DNA of 64,000 nucleotides from Forficula auricularia. Taxonomy: Eukaryota; Arthropoda; Insecta; Dermaptera; Forficulidae. Shown here one piece after another: positions 59,401-64,000 of this stretch. The notes under the pieces are model-generated. The model was not told the origin of the DNA. It searched no databases and worked only from the letters and a program-made list of their open reading frames with translations. The DNA is taken from assembly GCA_024734495.1 (NCBI GenBank), contig JALMQS010000908.1, positions 124,001 through 188,000 on the forward strand, in the 5' to 3' direction. A program made the translations under genes and the position numbers. Within the stretch, counting starts at the first letter, position 1, and each line of letters starts with the position of its first letter.

Positions 59401-59417
59401 CGGACGAGGATGAATGA
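38341..59417 (+). CDS. DGCR2: DGCR2/IDD-like VWC-domain single-pass membrane protein (eight exons)
   Basis: Eight exons (38341-38425, 43163-43308, 48618-48801, 50998-51284, 52363-52468, 52548-52843, 57084-57523, 59309-59417) join in consistent phases to 550 codons. Residues 1-29: basic then hydrophobic signal peptide (RRKILLLTATTCSLVISA); Met11 could be the true start. Residues 34-93: ten cysteines in VWC spacing (C..CxxCxC..C..C..C..CC...C). Residues about 108-129: membrane helix, followed by HRLRQRK as stop-transfer. The CC-F-C-LD, helix and HRLRQR stretch resembles vertebrate DGCR2/IDD as I know it. The roughly 420-residue tail is Ser/Thr/Pro-rich with APPPYEEA (207-214), a WW-domain (NEDD4-type) ligand, and ends SSDEDE. 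Unlike vertebrate DGCR2 I see no LDL-receptor-A or C-type lectin module. Likely plasma-membrane protein of unknown role. Introns hold many transposons. Confidence 0.8.
39208..39768. mobile_element. TTAA-flanked element B (right of DGCR2 exon 1)
   Basis: TTAAGGTGGTTCTTTC at the left and GTCGCGAAAGAACCTCCTTAA at the right. Inverse of element A, with shared blocks TATATTCGGAGTAACTTAAA and ATATTTGGGCGACTATTTTT. About 130 bp shorter than A. Confidence 0.75.
39769..40150 (-). pseudogene. Broken coding fragment, transposon-associated C-terminal domain
   Basis: The minus strand reads KEESGSDNKDLQINMNDYIL then VKYMVDMYPGIVEE..DDNALV.VMEKCGQ, and after a frameshift WPKEKDSLTYEFSDITKKIS. The pattern 'D.VLVKY....YPG.V..I....V..MEK.G...W P..D...Y...DI' is common at the C-terminus of arthropod transposon-linked or THAP-like uncharacterised proteins. 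A Lys/Glu-rich stretch lies upstream. It is truncated by element B. Identity of the parent protein is uncertain. Confidence 0.45.
40991..41139. mobile_element. CGAGGGG MITE copy 3, 8-bp TSD
   Basis: Ends CGAGGGATGAACCGCGA / TCGCGGTTCACCCCTCG; TSD ATTGTAGA (40983-40990) and ATTGTAGC (41140-41147). Confidence 0.85.
41395..42490. repeat. Dispersed repeat (shared with 24.4 kb), split by a TTAA element
   Basis: TTAAAATTTATACACGACTAACAAC at 41429 and GGGACCACAATATTCTGG at 42355 match 24464-24780 in the same order. The TTAA element 41584-42269 separates the halves. Confidence 0.6.
41584..42269. mobile_element. TTAA-flanked element C
   Basis: TTAAGGACGCTCCCTAATA and TATTAGGGAACGTCCTTAA; about 17-bp inverted ends inside a TTAA duplication. 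No transposase. Confidence 0.75.
42690..42905. repeat. Palindromic MITE, copy 2
   Basis: Same arms as 21320-21560 (AAATGTAGCTGTTAAAGCTT; AATTATAATTATTTATTGA), here in a DGCR2 intron. Confidence 0.7.
43163..43308 (+). CDS. DGCR2: DGCR2-like exon 2 (VWC, first part)
   Basis: Acceptor GAATCAGAG|CATTATCTG is the AG that keeps phase 1; donor CCACAG|GTATAT. Encodes NCTDLQGRIITPGLHYVPGP and CTLCVC...WCKAVLCSPPQ, six of the ten VWC cysteines. Confidence 0.88.
43460..43792. mobile_element. MITE with TATAGAGTGGAAGGCT ends, copy 1
   Basis: TAATATAGAGTGGAAGGCT and AGCCTTCCACTCTATATT; internal GAGCTCTGTAACTCGTATAC and TCAAAGCCTTTGTCATAGAT also occur in copy 2 (58380-59146). Confidence 0.75.
44155..44455. 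mobile_element. Hammerhead palindrome, family C, both arms
   Basis: Arms TAATAAAGTGAAGGGAGTGTAG... / inverse, each with a core, joined at TTAAAAACTGTTTTTAA. The right end has ATGTTTCACCTAAAACCC, the inverse of the terminal block. The antisense core (minus strand of about 44238-44273) is intact; the sense core (about 44306-44347) has U for the first C. Confidence 0.7.
44238..44275 (-). ncRNA. Hammerhead-ribozyme-like motif, family C
   Basis: Minus strand: AAACUC, CUGAUGA, U, weak GG/CC stem II, GAA, AUAUAU, U, GAGUCU. Stem I pairs five of six positions. Sister of 19868-19913. Confidence 0.5.
44480..45310. repeat. Family Z-like subfamily plus hAT remnant
   Basis: Tandem modules of CTTCTGGGG, CCACAGAATATGTATACAAA and poly-C/G, diverged from family Z. 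45165-45306 is the right end of the hAT element type at 10384-11074 (CTCTACAAAAGGTTGAGAAA, CACTG). Confidence 0.6.
46244..46535 (-). pseudogene. PLE endonuclease C-terminal coding remnant
   Basis: Minus strand RLKKDYEERNKDKVRKSTLA then THRFEDNHVFNF and LSEMIHIYLNDSINFRMDTN: the 'KSALAEH....H.F.......I.D.E....R...E...I......N' pattern of the GIY-YIG endonuclease end of PLEs. The catalytic GIY-YIG core is not seen; the upstream part is cut by the AACCGACTTC repeat. Confidence 0.65.
46641..47346 (-). pseudogene. Penelope-like reverse transcriptase fragment
   Basis: The minus frame has YFTFEGEVYLQLEGTSMGNP, ASPSIANILMNYVLNN, LRLYVDDTILA (the YVDD catalytic box), KLSFLDI and TNWYMKQRNSGRVLNFNSNQ, a run typical of PLE RTs from the middle of the palm to the thumb. 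The N-terminal RT motifs are missing: the frame begins in a short block (SIYKNSATL) shared with ribozyme elements elsewhere. The thumb is interrupted by a 52-bp insertion; without it the frame continues AIKLS|HEDFHEENLKKVRF. Confidence 0.8.
46782..46833. mobile_element. 52-bp micro-insertion with 12-bp TSD in the PLE RT
   Basis: The exact 12-bp sequence ACTTAATTTAAT is duplicated (46770-46781, 46834-46845). The insert begins AGTTTTTAAGGAATTTGGTG, continues TTGGTACTTGGTGAAACAT and ends TTTTTATCCAATAA, the same ends as 30383-30500. Removing it and one duplication repairs the RT reading frame. Confidence 0.85.
47345..47465. mobile_element. Family A ribozyme arm (single)
   Basis: GAAGGAGACAATAAAAGAG then GTGTGTCTTCTGCTG, the hammerhead core at 47381-47415, and TTCTAGCAGAAGACACACTC. 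The core has CUGAUGA, GAGGGC/GCCCUC and GAA, but ACUAUACU in place of the palindrome ACUAUAGU, so the cleavage triplet is altered. Confidence 0.65.
47475..47506 (+). ncRNA. Hammerhead-ribozyme-like motif, tandem unit 1
   Basis: CUGAUGA (47475-47481), extra A, stem II GCC-AU/AU-G-GGC with one bulge, GAA (47499-47501), loopless palindrome ACGU, cleavage base C at 47506. UGC before the core can pair with GCA after it. Confidence 0.6.
47585..47616 (+). ncRNA. Hammerhead-ribozyme-like motif, tandem unit 2
   Basis: Identical core to unit 1, exactly 110 bp downstream in the same orientation, within two direct repeats (GCCTGATGAAGCCATAATAA ... CTCTGATTTGT). Two cleavages would free a 110-nt RNA. Confidence 0.6.
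47880..48143. other. No gene seen; T-rich with a short GC-normal patch
   Basis: CCTGCCGCCCCCGTCTTTAG with ACGTCCCTGGTGCCATCG at 47890-47945 is GC-normal and may be the end of a MITE. The rest is poly-T rich. Confidence 0.4.
48144..48445 (-). pseudogene. LINE 3' end, antisense, with poly-A
   Basis: The minus strand encodes ALFARNVKLDKSRTNAFAKT then FVLMISRDWNSLPATVFP and NNLQLFKSRIHRYLQLLPSP, stop, then a 3'UTR with GGTGTATTTTCTTC and TATCATTAGAAAAAAAAAGA. Same family and same 3' tail as 23680-24375. Confidence 0.8.
48618..48801 (+). CDS. DGCR2: DGCR2-like exon 3 (VWC end and membrane helix)
   Basis: Acceptor CATTTTTAG|CACTGC, donor AAGAG|GTAATC, phase 1 out. Encodes HCKSFRVGQSCCDFICLDD (four VWC cysteines), the helix LIASAVTAILLLSLLFFLI and HRLRQRKTR. 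Confidence 0.9.
49170..49403. repeat. Palindrome with tRNA-like B-box (SINE-derived)
   Basis: Arms of about 85 bp (AATGAATTTACTTAAGGACC / GGTCCTAGTGAAATTCATT). The right arm has GGTTCGATTCC, a perfect pol III B-box, and CTAAGGGACGAACC follows. The centre contains TAGCCCGCCGGCCGTTAGCT. It looks like two tRNA-derived SINE pieces in inverse. Confidence 0.6.
49809..50747 (-). mobile_element. hAT element with transposase remnants, 8-bp TSD
   Basis: Ends CAGTGGTTCTTAAACTTTTA / CTGTTAAGAATCACTG; exact TSD CTCTAGGC (49801-49808, 50748-50755). Carries minus-strand transposase sequence (50210-50710). Short for an autonomous hAT, so internally deleted. Confidence 0.9.
50210..50710 (-). pseudogene. hAT (ZBED5/SCAND3-like) transposase fragment with in-frame stop
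   Basis: The minus strand reads NFIKAIALNSRLFSALCKEV, HTSLLVHTEVRCLSRGKLLV, LLELTTEVKIFL, then after one stop codon (50462-50464) YLADIFTILNQLCLSMQG in the same frame. This is the 'LNSRLF..LC.E....H..LL.HTEVRWLSRGKVL.R..EL..EV..FL ... LAYLADIF..LN.LN..LQG' region of ZBED5/GTF2IRD2-type hAT transposases. The expected Trp of EVRW is Cys. The DNA-binding N-terminus and the hATC end are missing. Confidence 0.8.
50998..51284 (+). CDS. DGCR2: DGCR2-like exon 4 (juxtamembrane tail, PPPY)
   Basis: Acceptor GTTAAAG|GTCGCC, donor CATCAG|GTATAT. Encodes a Gly/Ser/Tyr-rich stretch (GSIGYIAGSLAYLPGSMGYL) and the APPPYEEAVAAARAEAALAA segment. Confidence 0.88.
51640..52170. repeat. Family Z repeat, copy 5 (DGCR2 intron 4)
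   Basis: C-tract modules, GAGCTAGCTCGCCCACGAAA, and the end CCCTGTATGGTAAAGTAAAA with poly-A. Directly preceded by one arm end of the 13.85 kb palindrome. Confidence 0.8.
52363..52468 (+). CDS. DGCR2: DGCR2-like exon 5
   Basis: Acceptor TTTTTTCTTAG|GGGCAT, donor CTCAG|GGTAAT used as CAGG|GTAATT, phase 1. Encodes GHHRTIPINLATSGAFRLDS and a Ser/Ala/Thr stretch. Confidence 0.8.
52548..52843 (+). CDS. DGCR2: DGCR2-like exon 6
   Basis: Intron 5 is only 79 bp; acceptor TTTCAAACAG|CAGTTT, donor AAAGAG|GTATTG, phase 0 out. Low-complexity Ser/Thr/Ala tail ending NPLYENTTSKE; NPLYE is a possible Tyr-based motif. Confidence 0.85.
53883..53920 (-). ncRNA. Hammerhead-like motif with A at the first core position
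   Basis: Minus strand: AUGAUGA, extra U, GAAGAC-CAA-GUCUUC stem II (6 bp), GAA, ACUAUAGU, C. Only the first core base departs from consensus (A for C); the copy at 63.73 kb has the same change. Confidence 0.45.
54283..54400 (-). pseudogene. PLE endonuclease-tail coding fragment
   Basis: RDLEILEIRKKSLAEHLNSN then NHSFPEGTGIRLM and stop. 'R.KSLAEH......H.F' is the conserved piece of the GIY-YIG end of PLE ORFs. Confidence 0.6.
54806..55546. mobile_element. TTAA-flanked element D
   Basis: TTAAGGTAGTTGTTGCG / CGCTAAACAACTACCTTAA inside a TTAA duplication; 741 bp, no transposase. Shares the TTAAGG start with elements A, B and C. Confidence 0.75.
55560..56100. other. No gene seen (DGCR2 intron 6)
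   Basis: AT-rich intron sequence without repeats I can define. Confidence 0.5.
56101..56290. repeat. Inverted repeat
   Basis: TAATTAAAACAGGAATAGC...GGGAATTGGACAATAAATA and its inverse TATTATCCAATTCCCGGCTATTCCTGTTTTAATTA around an AT palindrome. Confidence 0.7.
56309..56558. mobile_element. hAT-like MITE, CAGGGGATGTAG ends
   Basis: CAGGGGATGTAGTGG...GTGCCGGAAGG and CTCTTCCGGCCCCGCTACACCCCTG are imperfect inverted ends; TSD not exact. Confidence 0.55.
57084..57523 (+). CDS. DGCR2: DGCR2-like exon 7
   Basis: Acceptor CATTTCTCAG|TGTCCT, donor GTCAAAG|GTAATA, phase 2. Encodes 146 residues with SYPCLSRPPSQEDND, CENCKSTHGSRYY and RRLDHDTEDQLPVYY. Codon use and composition are clearly more coding-like than the flanks. 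Confidence 0.88.
57680..57830 (-). repeat. tRNA-derived SINE fragment
   Basis: Minus strand: GGTGAGCCAGGTGGCCCGC (A-box-like), then GGGTTTGATTCCCGAGGG (B-box GGTTTGATTCC), then a tail TCTGACATATAATTAAAAATA. The same tail lies at 63420-63450. It does not fold into a full tRNA. Confidence 0.55.
57843..58059. mobile_element. Half copy of the GGGTGGTCC hairpin MITE
   Basis: TTTGAACCATTACTTTAGCC, AAAAACCCCATGTTATTTAG and the end CCAAAATAAGGGCCACCC match the right arm of 17885-18522. Confidence 0.65.
58075..58120 (-). mobile_element. Helitron-like 3' end (inverted)
   Basis: Minus strand: GCGTGCCGGAGGCAAGCC, then TGGACCAGCTAG followed by T. Short hairpin TGCCGGAGGCA and a CTAG-T terminus; similar to the end at 32660-32690. 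Confidence 0.4.
58138..58351. mobile_element. CGAGGGG MITE copy 4 with internal tandem array, 8-bp TSD
   Basis: Ends CGAGGGGTGATCCGCGA / TCGCGGTTCACCCCTCG; exact TSD GTTTTGAT (58130-58137, 58352-58359). Expanded to 214 bp by an array of TTGGAAGTACTTGGAAATAT units. Confidence 0.9.
58167..58300 (+). repeat. Tandem array, unit about 20 bp (TTGGAAGTACTTGGAAATAT)
   Basis: About six to seven units, with a TTGGAATTA variant alternating. It arises from the single TTGGAATTATTTGGAATTCA-type segment seen in the other copies of the MITE. Confidence 0.8.
58379..59146. mobile_element. MITE with TATAGAGTGGAAGGCT ends, copy 2, interrupted
   Basis: TATAGAGTGGAAGGCTCC at the left, AGCCTTCCACTCTATATT at the right; a family A ribozyme element (58689-58938) is inserted. 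Confidence 0.75.
58689..58938. mobile_element. Family A ribozyme element, 9-bp TSD
   Basis: GAAGGAGACAATAAAAGAG...CTCGGCACAAAAACTTTC, flanked by ATTTTAATC (58680-58688, 58939-58947). Core at 58805-58842: CUGAUGA and GAAACUAUAGUC intact, but stem II is replaced by a copy of ACTATAGTC, so it should not fold. Confidence 0.75.
59309..59417 (+). CDS. DGCR2: DGCR2-like exon 8 and stop
   Basis: Acceptor TTTTTTTAG|ATCACTG completes the split Arg codon. Encodes SLPLNGSTGSSLHGARENWF...SSSDEDE, stop at 59415-59417. I see no clear AATAAA close behind. Confidence 0.85.
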
Positions 59418-59449
59418 AGAATCCCACTTATCGACATAATTTTAAGAAC

Positions 59450-60575
59450 TCTTAAAGAATTCATTAAGTTATGTTTAGTTTAAGAGATTTACTTTATTTA
59501 AAAGATAATATAAAAAGTTTTGTTTTTTCTTAAATTCCTATTTTTAGAATAGAACTTTTTATTTGTGGAAAAAATTTAATTCAAAAATAATCAAAATTTA
59601 TTTTTTCTTCACTCTTTATTCTTGCTTTAAAATAACTAAGCATCGAAAATTTTAAACGAGAAGACTATTCCTCATTGATCTGACTCAATAATAATCAAAT
59701 CCTTTTCTTCATTTATACAATTATAAATTAAGAGAAAAAATCCTGTTATTTAATAACCATACTCAAAAAATAAGACTTAACTAACAGTCAGAATGAGAGT
59801 TAAGACTCAAGCCTGGCCCAGGCTATTTATTTAAATTGTTTTTATTTTTTAATATTATTAATTTTATATTTTATATCTAACTATTTATTTATATCTGTCT
59901 CTCTCTCTATATATATATATGGAATTTATTTTCATATAATTAAAAGTTTATATTATATTAACTTTTAATATATATATCAGATTTGATGCTTTGGTGTTTA
60001 AGTTGTTTATCGAAAGCAAATTTTCTGCTAAAACCTCCTAACTTGCACATTTTCAATGAGCGATTCTCTTCAGAATCCCCCGGCATAGCCTGGCTCTACC
60101 AATAGACTTCACCTACACCACTTGAAAACGACTCTAGAAATAGGTGTCGAAACTTCTAACATTCACATTAAAAATATGCAATCTAGGTGATTTTAGCCGA
60201 AATTTTTCTTTCGCCTGTTGTATCAGAATATTTTTCAAATGAAAGGTCATATCGTCTAAATCTGAGTCAAAAAGGATTTCGGTCTTCTGAAATTTAAAAG
60301 ATAGTTAAAAGAATTCGTGCTTTTTTAGTTTACTTGACAAAACTATTTAAGTAATTTAAAATTTTGTCTCCAAAATATGAAAGGAGCCAATTCAAGCATA
60401 TTAAAAGGCAGTTGAGAATTTACATAATTTGTTGAATTCGTTTATTATTTAACTCGCATAAGAGATCTATTTCTTAATTTGTGTTTAATATTATTTTTAA
60501 TTCATAAATCGAAATAATTTACATTCTAAAATAACTATCTAGGAGAAAAAGTAAAAAGTTATGACATAATAAATT
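59450..60575. other. No gene seen downstream of DGCR2
   Basis: AT-rich. A short GC-normal part at 60060-60170 and a (TC)/(TA) tract at 59897-59920. No exon supportable. Confidence 0.5.
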
Positions 60576-60589
60576 TTTAAGAAAAAATC

Positions 60590-62230
60590 AATGAGGGTAT
60601 CATCTGCTTGATATAAATAAATATAGACTTAAATTTAAACGGTGAAAGAAAAGTGGGAAAAACCATTATTCCCAGTTTGCTTTCACTCTCGGTGTTGAGG
60701 TATAGATAAAAAAGAGAGTAGCCCTGTTTGTTATATGATGAGATGTGAATGAACCACTTCATTCGAAGGTACTCTTGCACAGAAAACAAATATAATATTT
60801 TTAAGAAAGACCGAAGATGAATATCAAGCCTTCGAAACTAATATCTATCTATCTATACCGGGTGTGTTGTTTATCTTGAGACAGTCTTATAACTCAAAAA
60901 CAGTGCATTATATGAAAAAAGTTTTAAATAAAAGTTTATTTATATCGAGGGGGAAACTAAACTACGCTATTGTTTGTCTACCTAGAACAGGCTTTCAAGG
61001 GTATTTCGAGGTCAAGTTCTGTTTTTTAAATGGAAACCTATATATTTCTGTACATATTCATAATCTATCAAAAAAACTGAACAACTTTCATTAGAACTAT
61101 TTTTTTATTCGACATCAAATAAACAAAATATTAAATCAATTAGATCTCATAAAAAAATTTTTAATAATTATTTTTAACAATCATTCAACTTATTATAAAA
61201 TAATAATAATTAAATATTTAATTATTAAATCGAAAAGTCACAACAATGAAAATAAGTGTTTATAATGATCTTAAAATTTTATTAAAAACACAGATTTAAG
61301 AGATTATTTTCTACTTAATGGAACTATTTAAAATTCTTGAGTTTAAAAAAGTTTATTTCTCGTGTCAATCCAGTAGATAGTTATATTGTATTACCATAAT
61401 AAAAAAATTTTGTTGAAGACGGAATTGAAATGGTCTCAATTTATGGTGAATGTGGAAGAAGTGTTATGAAGCTGCCATTGAAATAGGAATACACCCTCAA
61501 AAGCTTCATTTTATTGTGTTATAAATCTGTTTTAAAAACAAAAAAAAAACAGAAAGTATAAAGGCTACGCAGAAACTACAAAAGGCCAAAATAACGAAAT
61601 TGAAACTGGAATTCATCCAGAAGACTTGCGATAACACTGTGGATTGTCACAGAACAGTGTCGAAAAATGATTAAATTATTTATTTAATAATTAAATATTT
61701 GATCATTTTTTTTGATAATTAAGTTGAATAATTGTTAAAAATATTTATTGGAAATTTTTTATGAGATCTAATTGATTTAATATTTTGTTTATTTGTTGTC
61801 GGATAGAAAAATAGTTCTAATGAAAGATGTTCAGTTTTTTTTTTAAGATTATGGATCTGTGAAGAAATATATAGGTCTCCATTTGAAATACCCTTGAAAG
61901 CTTGTTCTAGGACGACAAACAATAGCGTGGTTTAGTTTCCCCCTCGATATAAATAAACTTTTATTTGAAACTTTTTTTCATATAATACAATGTTTTTGAG
62001 TTATAGGACTGTCTCAAGATAAAAAACTCACCCGGTATATTTATATTTATATATAGATGTATGTTTATTTATATTAAACACTGAAAATGAATATCAAGCC
62101 TTTGAAACTAATGTCTCTATCAATTAAAATTATATATATATACCTAGGTGTATGTTTATTTGTATTAAGCATAGGACGCTCTCATTGATTTCTTTTGAAA
62201 AATCAACAACTCTGCTACCCTTGGCAAGAA
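60590..62230. mobile_element. Degraded PLE terminal repeats carrying a TA-flanked hairpin element
   Basis: GAAGATGAATATCAAGCCTT, CGAAACTAATATCT before, and GAATATCAAGCCTTTGAAAC, ATTTGTATTAAGCATAGGAC and ACAACTCTGCTACCCTTGGC after the hairpin are worn PLE terminal parts. The hammerhead cores are degenerate. Confidence 0.5.
60858..62035. mobile_element. TA-flanked element with about 330-bp inverted arms (mariner-like ends)
   Basis: Ends CCGGGTGTGTTGTTTATCTT / AAGATAAAAAACTCACCCGG, flanked by TA. Arms 60858-61194 and 61719-62035. About 520 bp of unique centre with a short Lys-rich frame (near 61550-61660) that I cannot assign. The terminal sequence and TA are mariner/Tc1-like. Confidence 0.75.
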
Positions 62231-62989
62231 AATCCTTTCATCTAGAATAATTATTAAACGATTGATTATCCCAAGAGATAAATTATTGTCAAAAGATCAA
62301 GCAGTGAAAAAATAAACATTCATTAATTTTTACAATGAAATAAAAAAAAAAAAAATGATAAATAAAATACATATTTTATTTATTTTATTTGATTAAAAAT
62401 ATAATTTACAAACTAGTAAGAAATGTTTTATTTCATTTCTTTTGAAATGCATTTCATCTTAGAACGTTTTAATTAAACAAATCATTTTCGAACATTCCAT
62501 ATAGTCAATTATATTCTGCAGAGTGACGATTAATATTTGAAAATAACATTATAAATTCTTGTTTTTATCATATGCATTTTTTTATTAATTCAAAAAATAT
62601 AAACTCTTTAAAAAGAAAAAGATAAGAAATTTAATTTCTATAGGAAACTTACGCGAGTGTCGTCTACTGAACCTGATTTGTTATGGATAATTTTACATTA
62701 ACATGTTTAATGAATTGTATTCACTTCCTAGAGAGTTGAATTGAAGTAAAAAAAAAAGCTGGGCCATTGGCTGTCCTTCGAAACAATTTTAAATTTTATT
62801 GGAAAAATCATGACTTATAAAGAAAGCCAAAATTTGAAAAACCAATTTCTATTTAACCCATTTGCTATGGGTATGTATGATTTTGGAATCTCTCGACTAA
62901 GAAATTTTACGATCAAGATTTTATATCTCTAATTGAAATTCATCAGCGTATTATATATATATACACCATATATGTTTATCAAATTGAGT

Positions 62990-63090
62990 TTTTCTCGGCA
63001 GAACAACCATTGGCCCTGATAGCTTTTTGCTACTTGGGTTCAATTCCTGAGAGGGCGAATACAACCCTATTGACCAATGAAAAAATTTAC
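62990..63090 (+). repeat. tRNA-like SINE fragment
   Basis: ACCATTGGCCCTGATAGCT then GGGTTCAATTCCTGAGAGGG: B-box GGTTCAATTCC preceded by a weak A-box-like stretch. No cloverleaf. Confidence 0.4.
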
Positions 63091-63113
63091 TTAAAATCTC
63101 CTATTAAGTAGAG

Positions 63114-63305
63114 CAGTGGTTCAACTTTTTACCACTCCCCCCCCCAACTCTAGTTTTTACTGACATAATATTATTAAGATTTTTTTTTAAAGTAGTGGTT
63201 TTATTTACGAATTATAATTCAACACTTATAAATATATATTTTTAATTTCAGTAATAATAAGCAAATAACTTTTGTAATCTCTCTCCCCCCCCCCCCCCAA
63301 GATTT
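63114..63305. repeat. hAT-type MITE left end and poly-C
   Basis: CAGTGGTTCAACTTTTTACC with C tracts at 63138-63147 and 63286-63298; no right end found. Confidence 0.45.
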
Positions 63306-63397
63306 TTCCAACAAAAAAAAAATCGAACTCTGCTAATATCGGTAAAAATAATTGTTCAATTTAATTTCTATAGTAACTATGAAAGTCACAAGAGATT

Positions 63398-63500
63398 GTC
63401 ATCTATTAGATCCGAGATAGAATGGATTATTTTTAATTATATGTCAGAAGGATTGTTTTTACTCCCTCGAGAATCGAACTAATAGATGACAACCTCTTGT
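63398..63500. repeat. SINE tail fragment in a small inverted repeat
   Basis: TTTTAATTATATGTCAGAAGG matches the SINE tail at 57700, and GAGAATCGAAC is a B-box remnant. TTGTCATCTATTA / TAATAGATGACAA flank it as inverse repeats. Confidence 0.5.
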
Positions 63501-63624
63501 GATTTTCATAAAAATATAAAAGCTATTTCTATAGGATATTTGACCTCTTATATAATATAATATAATTTCGATAGCTTTTATGAAACTTGTGCCATATATT
63601 ATTTATTCATTTAAAAAAATTTAG

Positions 63625-63940
63625 TTTGCCGAGAGTAGCAGAGTTATTAATTTATAAGGAGGAATCGTTGAGGTTGTCTGCTTGATTCGCATAAACATTA
63701 TCCTATATATATATATAATTAGAGACTATAGTTTCGAAGGTTTGACCTTGATCATCATTATTTTTAATTAGAAATATTCTATCTGTTATATCTCATGAGT
63801 TCAAATAATAATTAGTTTTGATTTAATAGTAAGCTGGTCACTTTAAAAACAAATGCTTTCGCTAATCTTTATTCTTTATAGGTGTATGCTTAACTGCATC
63901 AACCAGAGGACAAAGTCATTGATTTCTCCTTATTAGTTAT
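63625..63940 (-). mobile_element. Penelope-like terminal repeat with hammerhead-like motif
   Basis: TTGCCGAGAGTAGCAGAGTT (inverse terminal block), the core in antisense at 63723-63759, AATTAGAAATATTCTATCTG, and GCATCAACCAGAGGACAAAG at the far end. The core has A for the first C and a C-C mismatch at the base of stem II. Confidence 0.6.
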
Positions 63941-64000
63941 GCAATATCTTAACATTTTTAAACGATTTTTTATTTTAGATTATGAAAGAAATGATGCATA

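Noticed and set aside
60864..61094. 76-codon frame repeated in inverse near 61719-61922
   Set aside because: Both are the two arms of the 60858-62035 inverted repeat; the similarity comes from arm identity, not protein selection.

Overview
This is AT-rich eukaryotic nuclear DNA: spliced genes with GT-AG introns, and most of the rest made of nested transposable elements. The two host genes look arthropod (the predicted Rap1 reads like an insect Rap1, and a C-rich membrane protein has an insect/vertebrate DGCR2-like layout). An AACCGACTTC-type repeat fragment inside the Penelope element also fits arthropods. I cannot name the species.

Host genes, both on the + strand. (1) Rap1 small GTPase: four coding exons (20106-20288, 23072-23200, 26268-26420, 26506-26595) give a complete 184-residue protein. 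A splice acceptor just before the start codon means there is an upstream 5'UTR exon. A GC-rich segment at about 6580-6705 with NRF1-, ETS- and CRE-like motifs and a good splice donor is the best candidate for promoter and exon 1. (2) A DGCR2/IDD-like single-pass membrane protein: eight coding exons from 38341 to 59417, all in phase, 550 codons. It has a signal peptide, a ten-cysteine VWC module split over exons 2 and 3, one membrane helix followed by an Arg-rich stop-transfer, and a long Ser/Thr/Pro-rich cytoplasmic tail with a PPPY motif.

The rest is a dense mobile-element landscape. There are hAT elements with 8-bp target-site duplications (TSDs), one carrying decayed transposase; a 140-214 bp MITE family (CGAGGGG ends); TA-flanked and TTA-flanked hairpin elements; four TTAA-flanked elements, two of which bracket DGCR2 exon 1 in opposite orientation; LINE 3' ends; a gypsy pol scrap; tRNA-derived SINE pieces; Helitron-like ends; and a high-copy repeat ('family Z') found at five or more places.

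The most striking content is Penelope-like. A degraded Penelope-like element (PLE) at 45.7-47.7 kb has reverse transcriptase and endonuclease-tail remnants. Around the window lie at least six families of short palindromic elements that carry hammerhead-ribozyme-like cores (CUGANGA ... GAAA with a tiny palindromic stem III). Several are bounded by 9-14 bp TSDs, one is nested inside another, and two are micro-insertions of only 52 and 118 bp that share a terminal block with the larger ribozyme elements. One locus has two intact-looking cores in direct tandem 110 bp apart. Together these suggest an active, diversified set of ribozyme-bearing non-autonomous PLE derivatives.

Layout: 0-6 kb hAT remnants, a large palindrome and family Z; 6.6 kb candidate Rap1 promoter; 7-20 kb presumed Rap1 5' intron full of ribozyme palindromes and MITEs; 20-26.6 kb Rap1; 26.7-38 kb intergenic repeats; 38.3-59.4 kb DGCR2-like gene with repeat-filled introns; 59.4-64 kb repeats. 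All TSDs, frames and pairings were read by eye from the sequence; no search was run.
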